A stretch of 64,000 nt of DNA from Bactericera cockerelli (GCA_024516035.1 CM044958.1:22900108-22964107); one strand, 5' to 3'. Positions 11,701 to 21,813 are shown, counted from the stretch's first letter. A program made the numbers and translations. Notes: generated from the sequence alone by a model not told the origin.

Positions 11701-14700
11701 TACTTATTTATTTTTGTCATTTGTTTGTTTGTTTTTTTTCTTTTATTTTCTTTTCTTAATTTTATACTGTTACCTGTACTTTGTCCTCCTAATAAAGCTT
11801 TTTTTTTTAAAAAAAAGAAACACATTTATTTTTATTTATTGTATATTTTTGAAATAACTAAAGAAAAATATTGAATATTTTTTTCCCCTCTATAGGTTAT
11901 CAGCACACCACGTCCGGAGGCTATCAAAAGTGTCCTGGCCCCTAAAATTGTGATAAAATAATACAAAGAAACACATTTATTTTTATTTATTGTATGTTTT
12001 TTCCCCTCTAGGTCATCAACACACCACGCCCGGAGGCTATCAAAAGTGTCCTGGCCACCTGTCCGAGCAGTCTGTCGCAGCGAGAGCGCATCATGTGGCT
12101 GATGGGTAAGCGCTGTGTAGGCCTGTGGGCCCTGTGCACCCGCTGCAACAAGTACCGCTACCTACCCGATGTGTGCGACCCTTGCTCCCTCCCACGCGCA
12201 GGTGAGTTGGTTGTATTATTATTACTCTTCTTTTACTTCTTCTTCTATTACTCTGTCTTATCCCGCTCAAGCAGGGTCGACGTTGTTCAACCTCATGGTT
12301 GAGGTTGATTGGTTTTGGCACATTTTTACGGCTGGATGCCCTTCCTAACGCCAACGATTCTATTTGATTTAACGTCCTGGATTAGGACGGGGGTTTTACC
12401 CTCCATTCGCTGGGAATCGTACCAGCTACGCACATTAACCTCACCCAGAAATGGTAGGGCCGGAAATGGCAGCCTCACGTGTTTAGATGGAACAGAATTT
12501 TCTTCGAATAGTCTGCCCCAGCCGGGAGTTGAACTCGGGAACTCTGGACTACGGGCAGTAGTCACAACCATTACGCCACGGAGTTATTACATTACGCTTT
12601 ATTAGGAATAGAGAAAGTACAATATTTACAGTACAATACAATGAAATTATAAAGAAACAAAAAGAAAAAAAAGTAATGATATTTTTCGTTTCAAGGTACG
12701 GTTAGCTCTTTGAGAAGGTGGGTTTTTAGTGGGTGGAAATCCCACACCCCAAGTCAGGATGACCTGGGACCTGGGTGTCTTTAAAAGATTTTTTCCTGCC
12801 TTCAACCAAAAAAAAAAAAAAATGTCCACTGAGTACTCCCCAGGCCATGTTCAAGCTAATGGATCTATAATAATAATTAATTCTCAAAGATCTATTAGTG
12901 GAAGGTAACCAACAGGAGAAGGTAACCAACCAATTGATGGATTGGGTGGGAATCTAATCAACAGATCCTTAAGCTACCTGGATTACCAGACTAGCGCCTT
13001 AACCACTTGACTACCATTGCACGGACTGCATGGTCATATTGAACCTGACACCGGATAAGTGAAAGTGACTACAAATTGATGATTTAACAATATAATTATA
13101 TCTAACAATTTCTGATAAAAGTCCAACAAGTTGACTGTTCTAAAGTTCCTACATGACAGTTTTAGGGTGTAACTAAAAAGAAATTTTTTTTAGCCAGCGT
13201 CGATGGCATGTTGAATACACCGGTTCCCTTCAGTACACCGAAGTTAAGCGACATCCAGCGAGGTTAAGACTTGGATGGGTGACCATTCAAATTCTAATTC
13301 TCGTGACGCTGGCTTTTCCCGGCCCCACTCAGGCTGGGTGAGGTCAATGTGAGTAGCAGGTTTGTGAGTTTCCTGCGAATGGAGGGTAAAACCCCCGTCG
13401 TGATATGACCATGGCAGTTGAAAGCGACGTTAAAACCCCACTTAAAAAAAGAAAAAAGAAATTTTTCTCTACTTTAAAAAGTTTACTGTTCTAAAGTGTA
13501 CCAATGTTATATGGTACATCTGCATGCACTTGAACTTAGCAAGAGGATTTCGACCCGGCCAGCGGCTGTACGAAGGCCATTAGAAAAGGGGATTCATAGT
13601 GTTGTATAAGCATTCCTCGGAATGGTATTTCAGATTTTAAGAAGGTATACATATAAGTAACAAATACGAAAGGTTGTGTGGAAGAGATTGCCGCAGGCAA
13701 TAAATTTGCCCTTTAGGTAGGGACACTATTTTTATTCCTTTCTAGAAATATATTAGAAATCGGAAGTGTTGCGTTCGTTTTTGTAAAAAAAAAAATCTAA
13801 GAAATTCTTACAAAATCTTTTGCAGAGCATTACACATTTATCAATAGGCAATAAGAGAATAAGACAAAAGAAGAAAAATATTAAATCTTACCTGATTCTG
13901 AAGAACTCGCATACTATGAAGTTTAAGCACTGAAAAACCCGACTCTACAAAATTTAAAAAGTCAACTAGTTGATTGAATCCAAATCCAAAATCATTTTTC
14001 TTGTATATTAATTCAAAGCACCTGTATACATTCAAAAAGAAATTATTTTGAAAGCTGAGCCCGCACTGACGACATTAACAGAGGAAAGACCGAACCAAAC
14101 TGAACTAAGTAGAACAGAATGCTTTTCAGGGACCCCAGCTAGCCTAGAAATTTTCCTCGGTTTTGATTGGTCAAGCCCGTTGTCATACGTTTAGGTGGCA
14201 GGTAAAAGTTAGATAAGGGAAAAGGTCTCTGAGAACTTTTTGGTTGTAACATTCTCACGCTAAATACAGAAACTTTCGAACCAGATCAGTGGCGTCGACT
14301 GAACTTTATTTTTCAACAGTGGCGTGAACTAAATTACATTTTTTCATCATTTTCTTTAGAGAAATTAATGAAAACTTTGGTTTTCTGTCTGTCGTTCTGT
14401 TAAATACATTCTAAATGTAAGGCGCAAATTTTGGAAACTACCTGAACGGATTTCGACGAAATTTTGTACACTATAGGAGACGTTTTGTGGACGGTCCCAT
14501 TTTAAATTAATCAACTGCGCACTAGCGGTTCTGGGTGAAAGAGGCCATGCGCCTTTTTACTAACTTTTTACAACCACTAACTTTTTACTTAAACTCATGT
14601 GCATTGTGCATATCTCGAGAACGGTACACCCGATTTTGCATGTATATGATTATGAGTGTTTTACATCCCAGACAGCACAGTCAACTGGATGTATACCATA

Positions 14701-17700
14701 CTGTTAGGTGGAAAAAGTCTACTTGCCCACCTGGAAATCAGCTGGAGATTTCCACCTTCCACCTGACCTCCACCTGGAAATCAACTGGAAATGAACTGGA
14801 AAGTAACCCAACTTTTAACTGGAAGTCAGTTGCCCAAAGTCAACTGGATTTGTTCCACTTATTTCCAGCTACTAGTAGCGCTCTCTAGTGGATGGGATAA
14901 GAAGTCACTACCCCAATGCTTACATACCTATTTACCTATACTGTACATTATCCTACATAATAATTAAATGCTACGCTCTTGGTTTTGATGTCGTGGGTTC
15001 GAATCCCATTATATGCATTTTTTTGCAACAAAAAAAAAAATAATAATAGTAATAAAAATACTAGAAACAAATGTATATTAGGCATACATTCAATTTAAGT
15101 TATTTTATTTAGAGGCCATACATTCAAATCTCATGAAGAATATTTTTTTTGTATAAAAATAAAGTAATAAATTTTAAATAGGTTTTTTTAACATATATTA
15201 TCAATTTTGAGTATAATTTTTTTATATAGAAATTTGGAAAGAAAAAGAAAATAACTAATCTGTTTTAAACAACACAATTCAAATAAGACTCTTTAACATT
15301 ATTATATTTTTACAATACAAGTGTTTATTTTTAAAAAAATTGTCCCAAAAGTGTAAAATGCACTATCAAATTTCCACCATGTCACAAGACCTTGTACTAA
15401 TGTATCACAAGTATGTCCTAAGTAGGTATAATCTCTATATATAAAACTCAAAGTTGTGCATGTCTGGCTGACTATGTCTTCTAGGGGTTACAATACCAAA
15501 CGGTACTCTCACTGAGAGTTCACCCCCCCTAAGCCACCTTCAACATACTAGAAAATTATCAAAATTAAAATATCTAATACAATTTTCAAGTGCACTGGTA
15601 ATCAAGTGGTTAACGCGCTAGTCAGATAATCAACCTAGCGTAGGGTTCCGTTGTTTCAAATTTTTCCTCATTATGGTTGTGACCACATAATAATAAGACT
15701 CTGAGGGTTAGGTGGTAGAAAATGCTTTGAGCATAACCTTTAACCTTACCTGGTGGTTACCTTCCAATTAAAAGTGTTATTATTATATTTTTATTGGGAC
15801 ACCGGCCGGCCATGAGAAAAAACCTTAATGGTGACAAAATGCCAGGTTTTAGCTAGTATAGAAATAAAATAATGATTTCCAATTATAAAATATGCTCATA
15901 ACATGTACATAATCACAATAAAATAATAATACTATGTAAATTAAAATATATTTCTTTTGTGAAACCAAAAATAACAAAGAAATAAACTAATAGCCAGCAG
16001 AAAATGAAGATGGGGCATGGAATACACCAGTTTTCATGAAAATGCAAAAGTTAAGCAATGTCTTTGAACGTGGTTGAACATGGATTAGTGAATGTTATTA
16101 TGTATTTGTAATCCTTCATGACAATTTATATACTGCTGTGGCTAATTAGAATTGCTGGGTTGTTTGCTTTGAGAATTATTACCAAAAAACATTGTTATAC
16201 TTAAATTAAAACAAAATTGACTTGTTAAGACTAGTGAAATTATAAAACACAATAACACAATAGTGTGGAACACTTTTTTTAAATAGATATAAAATTAACT
16301 CAAAATTTAAGGGGCTTCATAGTAATAAGGTGGTAGAGAGAGCACAATAGTTATTATTGTTATTATTAACAGTTCACAGTAAATTGGCCAATTAATTTTA
16401 AATCAAGTAATCAGGAAGCATGTCACAAAGTAAACATCATTTTTTAGTGTGGCAGAACCACCTATGAGTGAAATATTCATTTTATTATAATATGTATTGT
16501 ACATCTAAATAAAATCCACTGAGTGAAAAATTTCACTAACTAGCACTATGCATTCAGCTGTTTCTTTGCTTGAACCAGAACCTTTTTTTAGCCAACCTAT
16601 GGTCAAGAGATCGAGCATAAAAAATTCTGTTTCCCTTAACACATGAGACTAGCATTCATGGTCCTACTTTGGCTTGGCTAGGCTAGGTGAGATTAATATG
16701 GGTAGCTGGTATGATTCCAAGTGAACTGAAGGTGTTTGTCATTGTGTGATTGTGCTAGTCCAGGAACAGCAGAGTGCAGAAAGTTCATTAGGGTCCAAGT
16801 GGATGTCTCTAGAAATGGATGGTTATTGTCAGATGAAAAAGGTGATCCAGTATTAACTGTTTCTTGTCCTTTCCTTTTCTTCTGTCACGATTCACGATTT
16901 AGACAAACTAAAGAACTATTTTTTGAAACATCTCGAAAGCAAATTTGGAGTTCAGAAATCACAAATTAAACACTTTCAGTAGTTATAAAAAAGATGTTCA
17001 AAACTAATTAAAATATTATTTGTATTTAAAATATGTTCAAATAAATGAAATACCTATTATTTAAGAGAATTATTAATTATTTAAAACAATTCACAATTTG
17101 TCACAAAAATATCACAAATTCTGAATTTCCTTCAACAAAGGACGAGTTTTATCTAAACACTTCCAGGACAAGTTTTATCAAGATCAAAACTAATTAAAAT
17201 GATATTTGTATTTAAAAATGTTCAAAACTAAATGAAATACCTAATATTTAAAAGAATTATTAATTATTTAAAACAATTTACAATCACCAATATCACAATT
17301 TCTGAAATTACGAAAGATCAAAGATGGCGTCTTCAACAAAGGACGCGTTTTATGTAAACTGGAAAAATATGGAACATTTCCAGCTGACTGGTCAACTGAC
17401 TAAATTCTACTCATGTCCTAGCTGGAGAGAGTCGTTATATTTCCAGCTGACTGCCCAGGTGACTGAGTCTAGATGGATTTTTGTTGGAAATATCCAGGTG
17501 GCTGGTCAACTGATTAAATCCATAATGGAAAAATCCAGCTGTCGGGACAGTTGGAGGTCCAGTTGACTTTATACACCTGGATATTTCCACCTTAAATCCA
17601 GACTGGAAGTCACCTTCCGTGCTGTCTGGGATAGTGCATTTGTGATTATTTTTTAATAAATATGATTTAGCTCTGATATTTAAGAAAATCCAAAATTTTG

Positions 17701-20020
17701 TACAAAAAAAATGCAAAAATAAGGTCCACAACTTACCGATACATTTTTTTTTGTGGGATTTAGAATGTATAAAAAATTGTATTCTATCATATTAAATAAA
17801 TTTGAAGAAAATAGGTTAAACGGTTTTGGAGATACAAGTGATATATTATTATAAAATCTCAAATTTGCCAAGTGTATACAATCTGAACCAATCACGAGGA
17901 AGTATTGTGTCCATAATTGGCAGTGTATTTTTTCCCCTCTATGTAGCAATTGTTTGCGATTTAATGTAGCTAGATTTGTATCTAGCGTGATTTTGGGGAG
18001 CGGCACCTGTTTTTAGACCTATCCGCTTTCCCCTCTTGTTAGAAAATTATGTACCTTAGTGTATTATTTAAAATTGCCAAATTTATAAGAGAAGTTTTTC
18101 CCCCTATCAGGTTGGACTTGCAGACAGAAGGGTATGTCTTAGAAAATTATGTACCTTAGTGTATTATTTAAAATTGCCAAATTTATAAGAGAAGTTTTTT
18201 TCCCCTATCAGGTTGGACTTGCGGACAGAGGGGCATGTCTTGTGCCGCCCCTGAGGAGACGCCCAGCCCCTGGAACAGGAGCACTTCCTCGTGGACGCCT
18301 ACAACGCGGGCAGCGTGGTGTGGGCGCGCCAGGGGGAGCACCCCTGGTGGCCTGCCATGGTGGATGATGACCCCGAGCTGGAGACCTTCTTCTCCCAGGA
18401 GGACGGGGTGGATAATCCGGTGAGACACATCTAGCTAGTCTTTCCCGGTAGCTCAGTGGTAAAGGTGGCACACCCGCCGCTTCGCCAGCCCATCAAACAC
18501 ACACATCACACCATACACACACCCACACCCACTTATTAGGAAAAATCATGCATTGGGTGGGATTCGAACCAGCGTATCCCTATGCTACCTGGATTACCAG
18601 ACTAGCGCCTTAACCACTTGACTACTTGATGATGATGATTGACACCCTTAGGAGTAGGGATTTCTCTTGTGAACCAAGAGATAGTGTTGAGTTCTGGACC
18701 GCTGATATTATTTCTCAGTTTTGATGATATTCTATCCCGGTAGCTCAGTGGTAAAGGCGGCACTCTGTGAATCCAGAGATTCCAGAGGTCGTGGGTTCGA
18801 AACCCAGCCGGGACATGACAAGTTATAATGGGATTCTTACCACATAATGATATGTCTTGGGCTTACTGCTGGAACAATGGGATTTTAATAGTCTTAATCG
18901 GCCAGTATAAATAAGGCGATATTATTATTATTATTATTATTATATTACAGTTTCTTCTTTTTTTTACTTGGTGTTAACATCGCTTTATTTATTTATTTAC
19001 TATAATTTTATACAAAACAATTAACAATAAATTTAATTACTAACAAGGAAAAAATAAACTGCCATCGACGCTGTCTCTTTTCTGTTTATAATAATAATAA
19101 TAATAATATCGCCTTATTAAATTTATACTGCCCGATTAGGACTATTAAAGAGCCATTATTCCAGCAGTAAGCCCAAGACATATTATTATGTGGTAAAAAT
19201 CCCAAATGGGAGGATAACTTGTCATGTCCCGGCTGGGTTTCGAACCCACCACCTCTGGTATCTCTGAATTCAGAGTGCCGCCTTTACCACTGAGCTACCG
19301 GGACAGACATTTATGTATGAAATTGACTTTATGTATGAAAAGATAAGAAAACAATATTCAGGTCAAATTTACTTTTCTATAAAGGAAAATAACCTCTTAA
19401 TAAGAGAGACGTGGATACAAGAGAAAAAAATGGGTCCTTTCAGTTCTCTTATACAAAAAGTTTGACTGTAATAGGTAAATCCATTATTGAAGTTTTTTTA
19501 CATTTTTAAGGTCCTTCATTCCAGCAATTGTTCTGTTGTCATTATTATAATAATATGGTCATGTTTGCAAAGAAATTGAGAGAAATTTCTCAATTGAGAC
19601 TGATTGAGATCATAGGGTGGCGTCATCGTGAACGATGGTAGCAAGACAGTGGATAAATAACTAAGCACTTCTACCACTGTCTTCAAAAGGAGGCTAATAA
19701 TTGAAAAGGGCCCCCAGAACCAAGCCAATGCTGGTCTACTCCCTGTTTATAGTTCCCCAGCCAGACTGTTAGTAAATATACTTATATTAATTAACTTTTT
19801 TTGTTTCGTCATCAGAAATCGTACCATGTGACATTCTTCGACAGCAAGGCTGTTACACGAGCCTGGCTCCCAGCTAACAGAATCAAAAGATTTGAGATTT
19901 CTACACAAGGCATCCATCCTAACAAGTCTGTCCCTGAACACCTCAGGTATGAAAGAAAAAAAATCAGTTGAAATCAATGGAAAAAGTTAGAATTCTAACT
20001 TTTTCCACAATCTTAAGATT

Positions 20021-20098
<78 letters not shown>

Positions 20099-20944
20099 GT
20101 AGAGATTATTTTGCAATAAATTTCGCCTTGAAAATGTTTCAAGCATGAGTTTTCATAAAAGTGATCATCTACCTTGCTTATCTTTAACTTAAGACCGGAT
20201 ATTGTGTACATTAGTATGGCTCTCAGATCCGTCTACAACTCTAGTTTATGAAATCCGTTCTAAAGTTCAGTCCATTTTCTTGACTCCCATTCAATTTGGA
20301 TCTTTAAATAACCTGGTATGCCCATGATATTTTTTTTAAAAAGATAAGTGTTTCACAGCCTTTTTTATTTCGTAGCCGTGAAACAGGAGCTACTGTAGAC
20401 GCTTGTGGTCTGTGTTGTAGCCTGCCCAGTGCCCATCCCCTAGTATGCCTCCCCTCTGATGGGCGAGAAGTGACACAATACTTCCCATTTAGGTGCTGGG
20501 TCAACACGAGCGTACCGGAAGGTATCCCTTACAAACAATTGTAAACAAATTAAGAATACAAATTTTACCGGCACGGGGAATCGAACCCGGGACCTTCCGC
20601 ATGGCAAGCGGGTGCTTAACCACTGAGCTAATCGCGCGCTCTCTATGACTCCGGGTTTCAGGTCCCGCCTGGCGGTGGCAGAGACGCAAGCTCGCCAAGC
20701 CCTCAGAGAGAAGAACCACCTCGCCAGACTTCGCACCTGGAGTTTTGTCTCCCGCTACACAGGCGCGATCAATCCGCCCAAGTCGGTGGAGGAACTGATG
20801 CCTGTCATCCGGAGACTGATGAGAGATGTGAAGCCTGACGGGCAGACTGCGAGAGATCAGACGGCTGTCTCCGATGAGAGACAGACTGGCAAGTTCAAAC
20901 CCAAAGCTCGAGCTGTGATGAAGTACAAACCCAGGCGAATGTAG
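8737..20944 (+). CDS. ZCWPW1: ZCWPW1-type CW and PWWP domain histone reader, two frame breaks
   Basis: Mammalian ZCWPW1 reads H3K4me3 (CW) together with H3K36me3 (PWWP) at PRDM9-marked meiotic sites. The visible coding exons are 8737-8839, 9708-11040, 12012-12201, 18212-18419, 19816-19946 and 20662-20944, all with GT-AG sites. The N-terminal half is low complexity and rich in SQ/TQ. The CW finger spans two exons: GLWALCTRCNKYRYLP, then WTCGQRGMSC and APEET. The PWWP domain reads AGSVVWARQGEHPWWPAMV, then YHVTFFDSKAVTRAWLPANR. The tail is basic, ending AVMKYKPRRM. Frame is lost by one base at CCCC 10834-10837 and again at CCCC 18267-18270; one extra C at each would restore one continuous frame. 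The start is the first ATG of MPSKKQTFKAPIKAS. Upstream non-coding exons are probable (acceptor-like AG at 8708-8709). Domain identity is sure. Whether the gene is intact depends on those two sites. Confidence 0.88.
9291..9565 (+). repeat. SINE family C (tRNA-like head)
   Basis: The head 'gtaaccgtggctaagtgggt' has a tRNA A box, and 'ggttcaatccccagccggtc' is the B box. The body has 'tgttcggagtccac' and the tail ends 'ccactaaaattgtgatata'. It matches the copy at 11384-11646 over its full length. It lies in the first coding intron of ZCWPW. Confidence 0.8.
11384..11646 (+). repeat. SINE family C (tRNA-like head), better preserved
   Basis: It starts 'gtcaccgtggccgagtgggt' and has B box 'gggttcgatccccagatcgg', then 'tgttcggggtccactcacac' and the tail 'ccactaaaattgtgatataa'. 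The head resembles a tRNA with a long variable arm (Ser/Leu-like), without a complete tRNA fold. Confidence 0.85.
11648..11812 (+). mobile_element. Non-LTR retrotransposon 3' end
   Basis: A T-rich stretch runs through 'actgttacctgtactttgtc' to 'cctaataaagctttttttt', a polyadenylation-type signal and tail. The same sequence occurs inverted at 26490-26655 and, diverged, at 41766-41935, so this is a dispersed LINE tail. Confidence 0.65.
11818..11966 (+). repeat. Partial duplicate of the CW-encoding exon, with acceptor
   Basis: Bases 11896-11940 copy the first 45 bases of the true exon at 12012, preceded by a copy of its acceptor (AG at 11894-11895) and of its T-rich upstream sequence. Five substitutions or so separate the copies. 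The copy breaks off after 'gtgtcctggcc' and runs into a SINE-C tail remnant, 'cctaaaattgtgataaaat'. Splicing to it would give a truncated frame, so it is treated as non-coding. Confidence 0.8.
12224..12588 (-). repeat. SINE family E (tRNA head, shared body, hairpin tail)
   Basis: On the minus strand it begins 'ctccgtggcgtaatggttgt', with B box 'gagttcaactcccggctggg'. The body has 'ggctgggtgag'-type sequence through 'cgaatggagggtaaaacccc'. The tail has 'gttaggaagggcatccagcc', then an inverted pair around 'cctcaaccatgaggttg' and 'gcgggataagacagagtaat' with AAG repeats. It is close to full length and lies in the large ZCWPW intron. Confidence 0.88.
12935..13025 (-). repeat. SINE family G (tRNA-like head)
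   Basis: On the minus strand 'tagtcaagtggttaaggcgc' and 'tagtctggtaatccaggtag' form a tRNA-like D arm and anticodon region. The same block is at 18540-18632, and a diverged plus-strand copy is at about 15594-15680. Confidence 0.65.
13190..13467 (+). repeat. SINE family F, 5S-rRNA-derived head
   Basis: Bases 13194-13315 resemble a complete 5S rRNA. 'agccagcgtc' at the start pairs with 'gacgctggct' at the end (helix I). 'gttgaatacaccggttc', 'accgaagttaagcgacatc' and 'acttggatgggtgacc' match the 5S loop B, A-box and C-box regions. This is followed by a body 'aggctgggtgaggtcaatgt' and 'cgaatggagggtaaaacccc', and by an A-rich tail. Loop regions are diverged, so it is a retroposon head, not a working 5S gene. 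Confidence 0.88.
15432..15856 (+). mobile_element. Helitron-like element with a nested SINE
   Basis: It starts TCTCTATATATAAAAC and ends in CTAG followed by T, the arrangement seen at 50234-50481. A tRNA-like SINE piece ('aatcaagtggttaacgcgct', near 15600) lies inside. No Rep/helicase coding sequence is present. The call rests on the termini only. Confidence 0.45.
15990..16095 (+). repeat. Degenerate 5S-headed SINE fragment
   Basis: 'tagccagcag', 'ggaatacaccagtttt', 'aaaagttaagcaatgtc' and 'catggattagtgaatg' keep the order of the 5S landmarks seen at 13194-13315, with many changes. Confidence 0.5.
16610..16735 (+). repeat. Degenerate SINE family E body
   Basis: 'aaaattctgtttccc', 'acacatgagactagcatt' and 'gggtagctggtatgattcc' align in order with the family-E body at 42420-42525. 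Confidence 0.5.
18039..18240 (+). repeat. Tandem duplication of an intron-exon junction in ZCWPW
   Basis: A 100-base unit (18039-18138) containing 'ttagaaaattatgtacc', a T-rich tract, an acceptor and 28 exon bases is repeated at 18139-18240, where the true exon (from 18212) begins. The first exon copy would read WTCRQKGMS, against WTCGQRGMS in the true one. Confidence 0.85.
18540..18632 (-). repeat. SINE family G (tRNA-like head)
   Basis: 'gctacctggattaccagact' and 'cgccttaaccacttgactac' match 12970-13015. 'gggattcgaaccagcg' is the inverted B box. Confidence 0.7.
18733..18947 (+). repeat. SINE family A, full length
   Basis: The head 'cccggtagctcagtggtaaa' through 'gtgggttcgaaacccagccg' and 'ggaca' folds as a tRNA with a closed acceptor stem. 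The body has 'ttaccacataatgatatgtc' and 'gggcttactgctggaac', and the tail 'aaggcgatattattatt' is an ATT repeat. It is the reference copy for this family in the window. Confidence 0.9.
19088..19306 (-). repeat. SINE family A, full length
   Basis: Inverted relative to the copy at 18733-18947 and about 140 bases away, with the (ATT)n tail at the left and the tRNA-like head ending at 19306. The two copies could pair as a large hairpin in ZCWPW pre-mRNA. Confidence 0.9.
19600..19765 (+). repeat. Dispersed repeat family R
   Basis: 'atagggtggcgtcatcgtga', 'acgatggtagcaagacagtgg' (part) and 'agaaccaagccaatgctgg' recur inverted at 36160-36330. It lies just before the PWWP second-half exon. Confidence 0.6.
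20021..20099 (+). repeat. (GT)n(GA)n microsatellite
   Basis: About 12 GT units pass directly into about 25 GA units in the last ZCWPW intron. Confidence 0.95.
20328..20642 (-). repeat. SINE family B, full length, next to a splice acceptor
   Basis: On the minus strand the head 'gcgcgattagctcagtggtt' and B box 'cccgggttcgattccccgtg' are tRNA-like. The body includes 'gttgacccagcacctaaatg' and 'cgcccatcagaggggaggca', and the tail 'ggctgtgaaacact' is followed by an A-rich end. Its 5' end is only about 20 bases from the acceptor of the last ZCWPW exon (AG 20660-20661). Confidence 0.92.
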
Positions 20945-21813
20945 AGTGAATGGACTGAAGGAAATTGTATAAACCAGAGTGACAGATGCAGAGTAAGATT
21001 AGAAAGAAAGGAGACATTCACAATACAGAAAGAAATATGTGTGTGTGCCTTCTAATGTCTGGTACATGTGAAACCTAAAATAGACAAGATAAATAGTGGA
21101 AGTATGTTCAGAATCTACGTTTTTGTTCATTTATTAAGTTTAAAGTTGGTTTACAAAATAATACAAAAGAGGGAAATTTGTAAATTTATTTTTCTCATTT
21201 AGGTACATATTAATAACAATTAAAATTATTTAAGTTGCTATTTCCTGATAGAAAAAATACTTTAAACTTATTTGAACTATAATTTTGAAAAACTTTACCA
21301 CTAAAGATTCAGTTTTTGTTTATTTGCTTTTCATTTCATCAAAAAATGTTGCCTAAATACTAAGTTTTTTAATATGGATACTATACATTTAAGACATGGT
21401 ACATAAAAGAAAAGAAAAATGTTTAGGTTACAATAATTTACAAATTCAACAGTTTGTACATTTTATCTCAAACTACATTTTAAATAACGACTACAAAAAG
21501 TCTAATCTAATATTTTTAGAAATACACGCTCCCGTTATTTTTTCTATGAGTAAAATATCTTAAAATGTATGTAAATATTTTTCATGTACAAATTTGTACT
21601 TTCTATGTAAAATTACAAAATTATAACTTTGTAAAATTTCCAGTAAATAAAACCTGTACATCTATGTACAAATATAATGAAAACGGCTTGTTTGACATGT
21701 TTTTTTTCAATTCAAATAAATAAAATAATACATAAATATGTCTCTATGTAACTAAATACTTTAGTCAGTTTATTTCAATCCACATCACACTATCATAGGA
21801 TACTTATTCTATG
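20945..21813 (+). other. ZCWPW 3' untranslated region and downstream DNA
   Basis: AT-rich and without frames. A canonical AATAAA is at 21646-21651, about 700 bases past the stop, and is the best polyadenylation signal for the ZCWPW transcript. Confidence 0.6.

Larger units (their letters stand above)
14665..17632. mobile_element. Candidate DNA transposon bounded by CCCAGACAGCAC repeats
   Basis: ATCCCAGACAGCAC at 14665 is mirrored by GTGCTGTCTGGGAT ending at 17632. Each end is followed inward by 180-270 bases dense in 'caactgg', 'cagctgg' and 'ccacctgg'. The 2.6-kb interior is AT-rich and holds a Helitron-like copy, a tRNA-like scrap near 14965-15015 ('gggttcgaatcccatt') and degenerate SINEs, but no transposase. 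I could not find a convincing target duplication, so the element class is unknown. Confidence 0.6.

Noticed and set aside
13194..13315. Functional 5S rRNA gene
   Set aside because: The 5S-like part is diverged in the loops and fused to a SINE body repeated elsewhere; it is a retroposon head.
16636..16660. TTAACACATGAGAC read as another piggyBac-type end
   Set aside because: The bases around it align with the SINE-E body ('ttctgtt...aaacacgtgaggct'), and no partner end was found.
18235..18471. Long open frames on both strands over the PWWP exon
   Set aside because: They are shadows of a GC-rich exon; the PWWP frame and splice sites explain the sequence.
18733..18815. Calling the SINE-A heads functional tRNA genes
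   Set aside because: Although the acceptor stem closes, the anticodon arm is irregular, and every copy is followed by the same SINE body and ATT tail. Only 44825-44897 stands alone.
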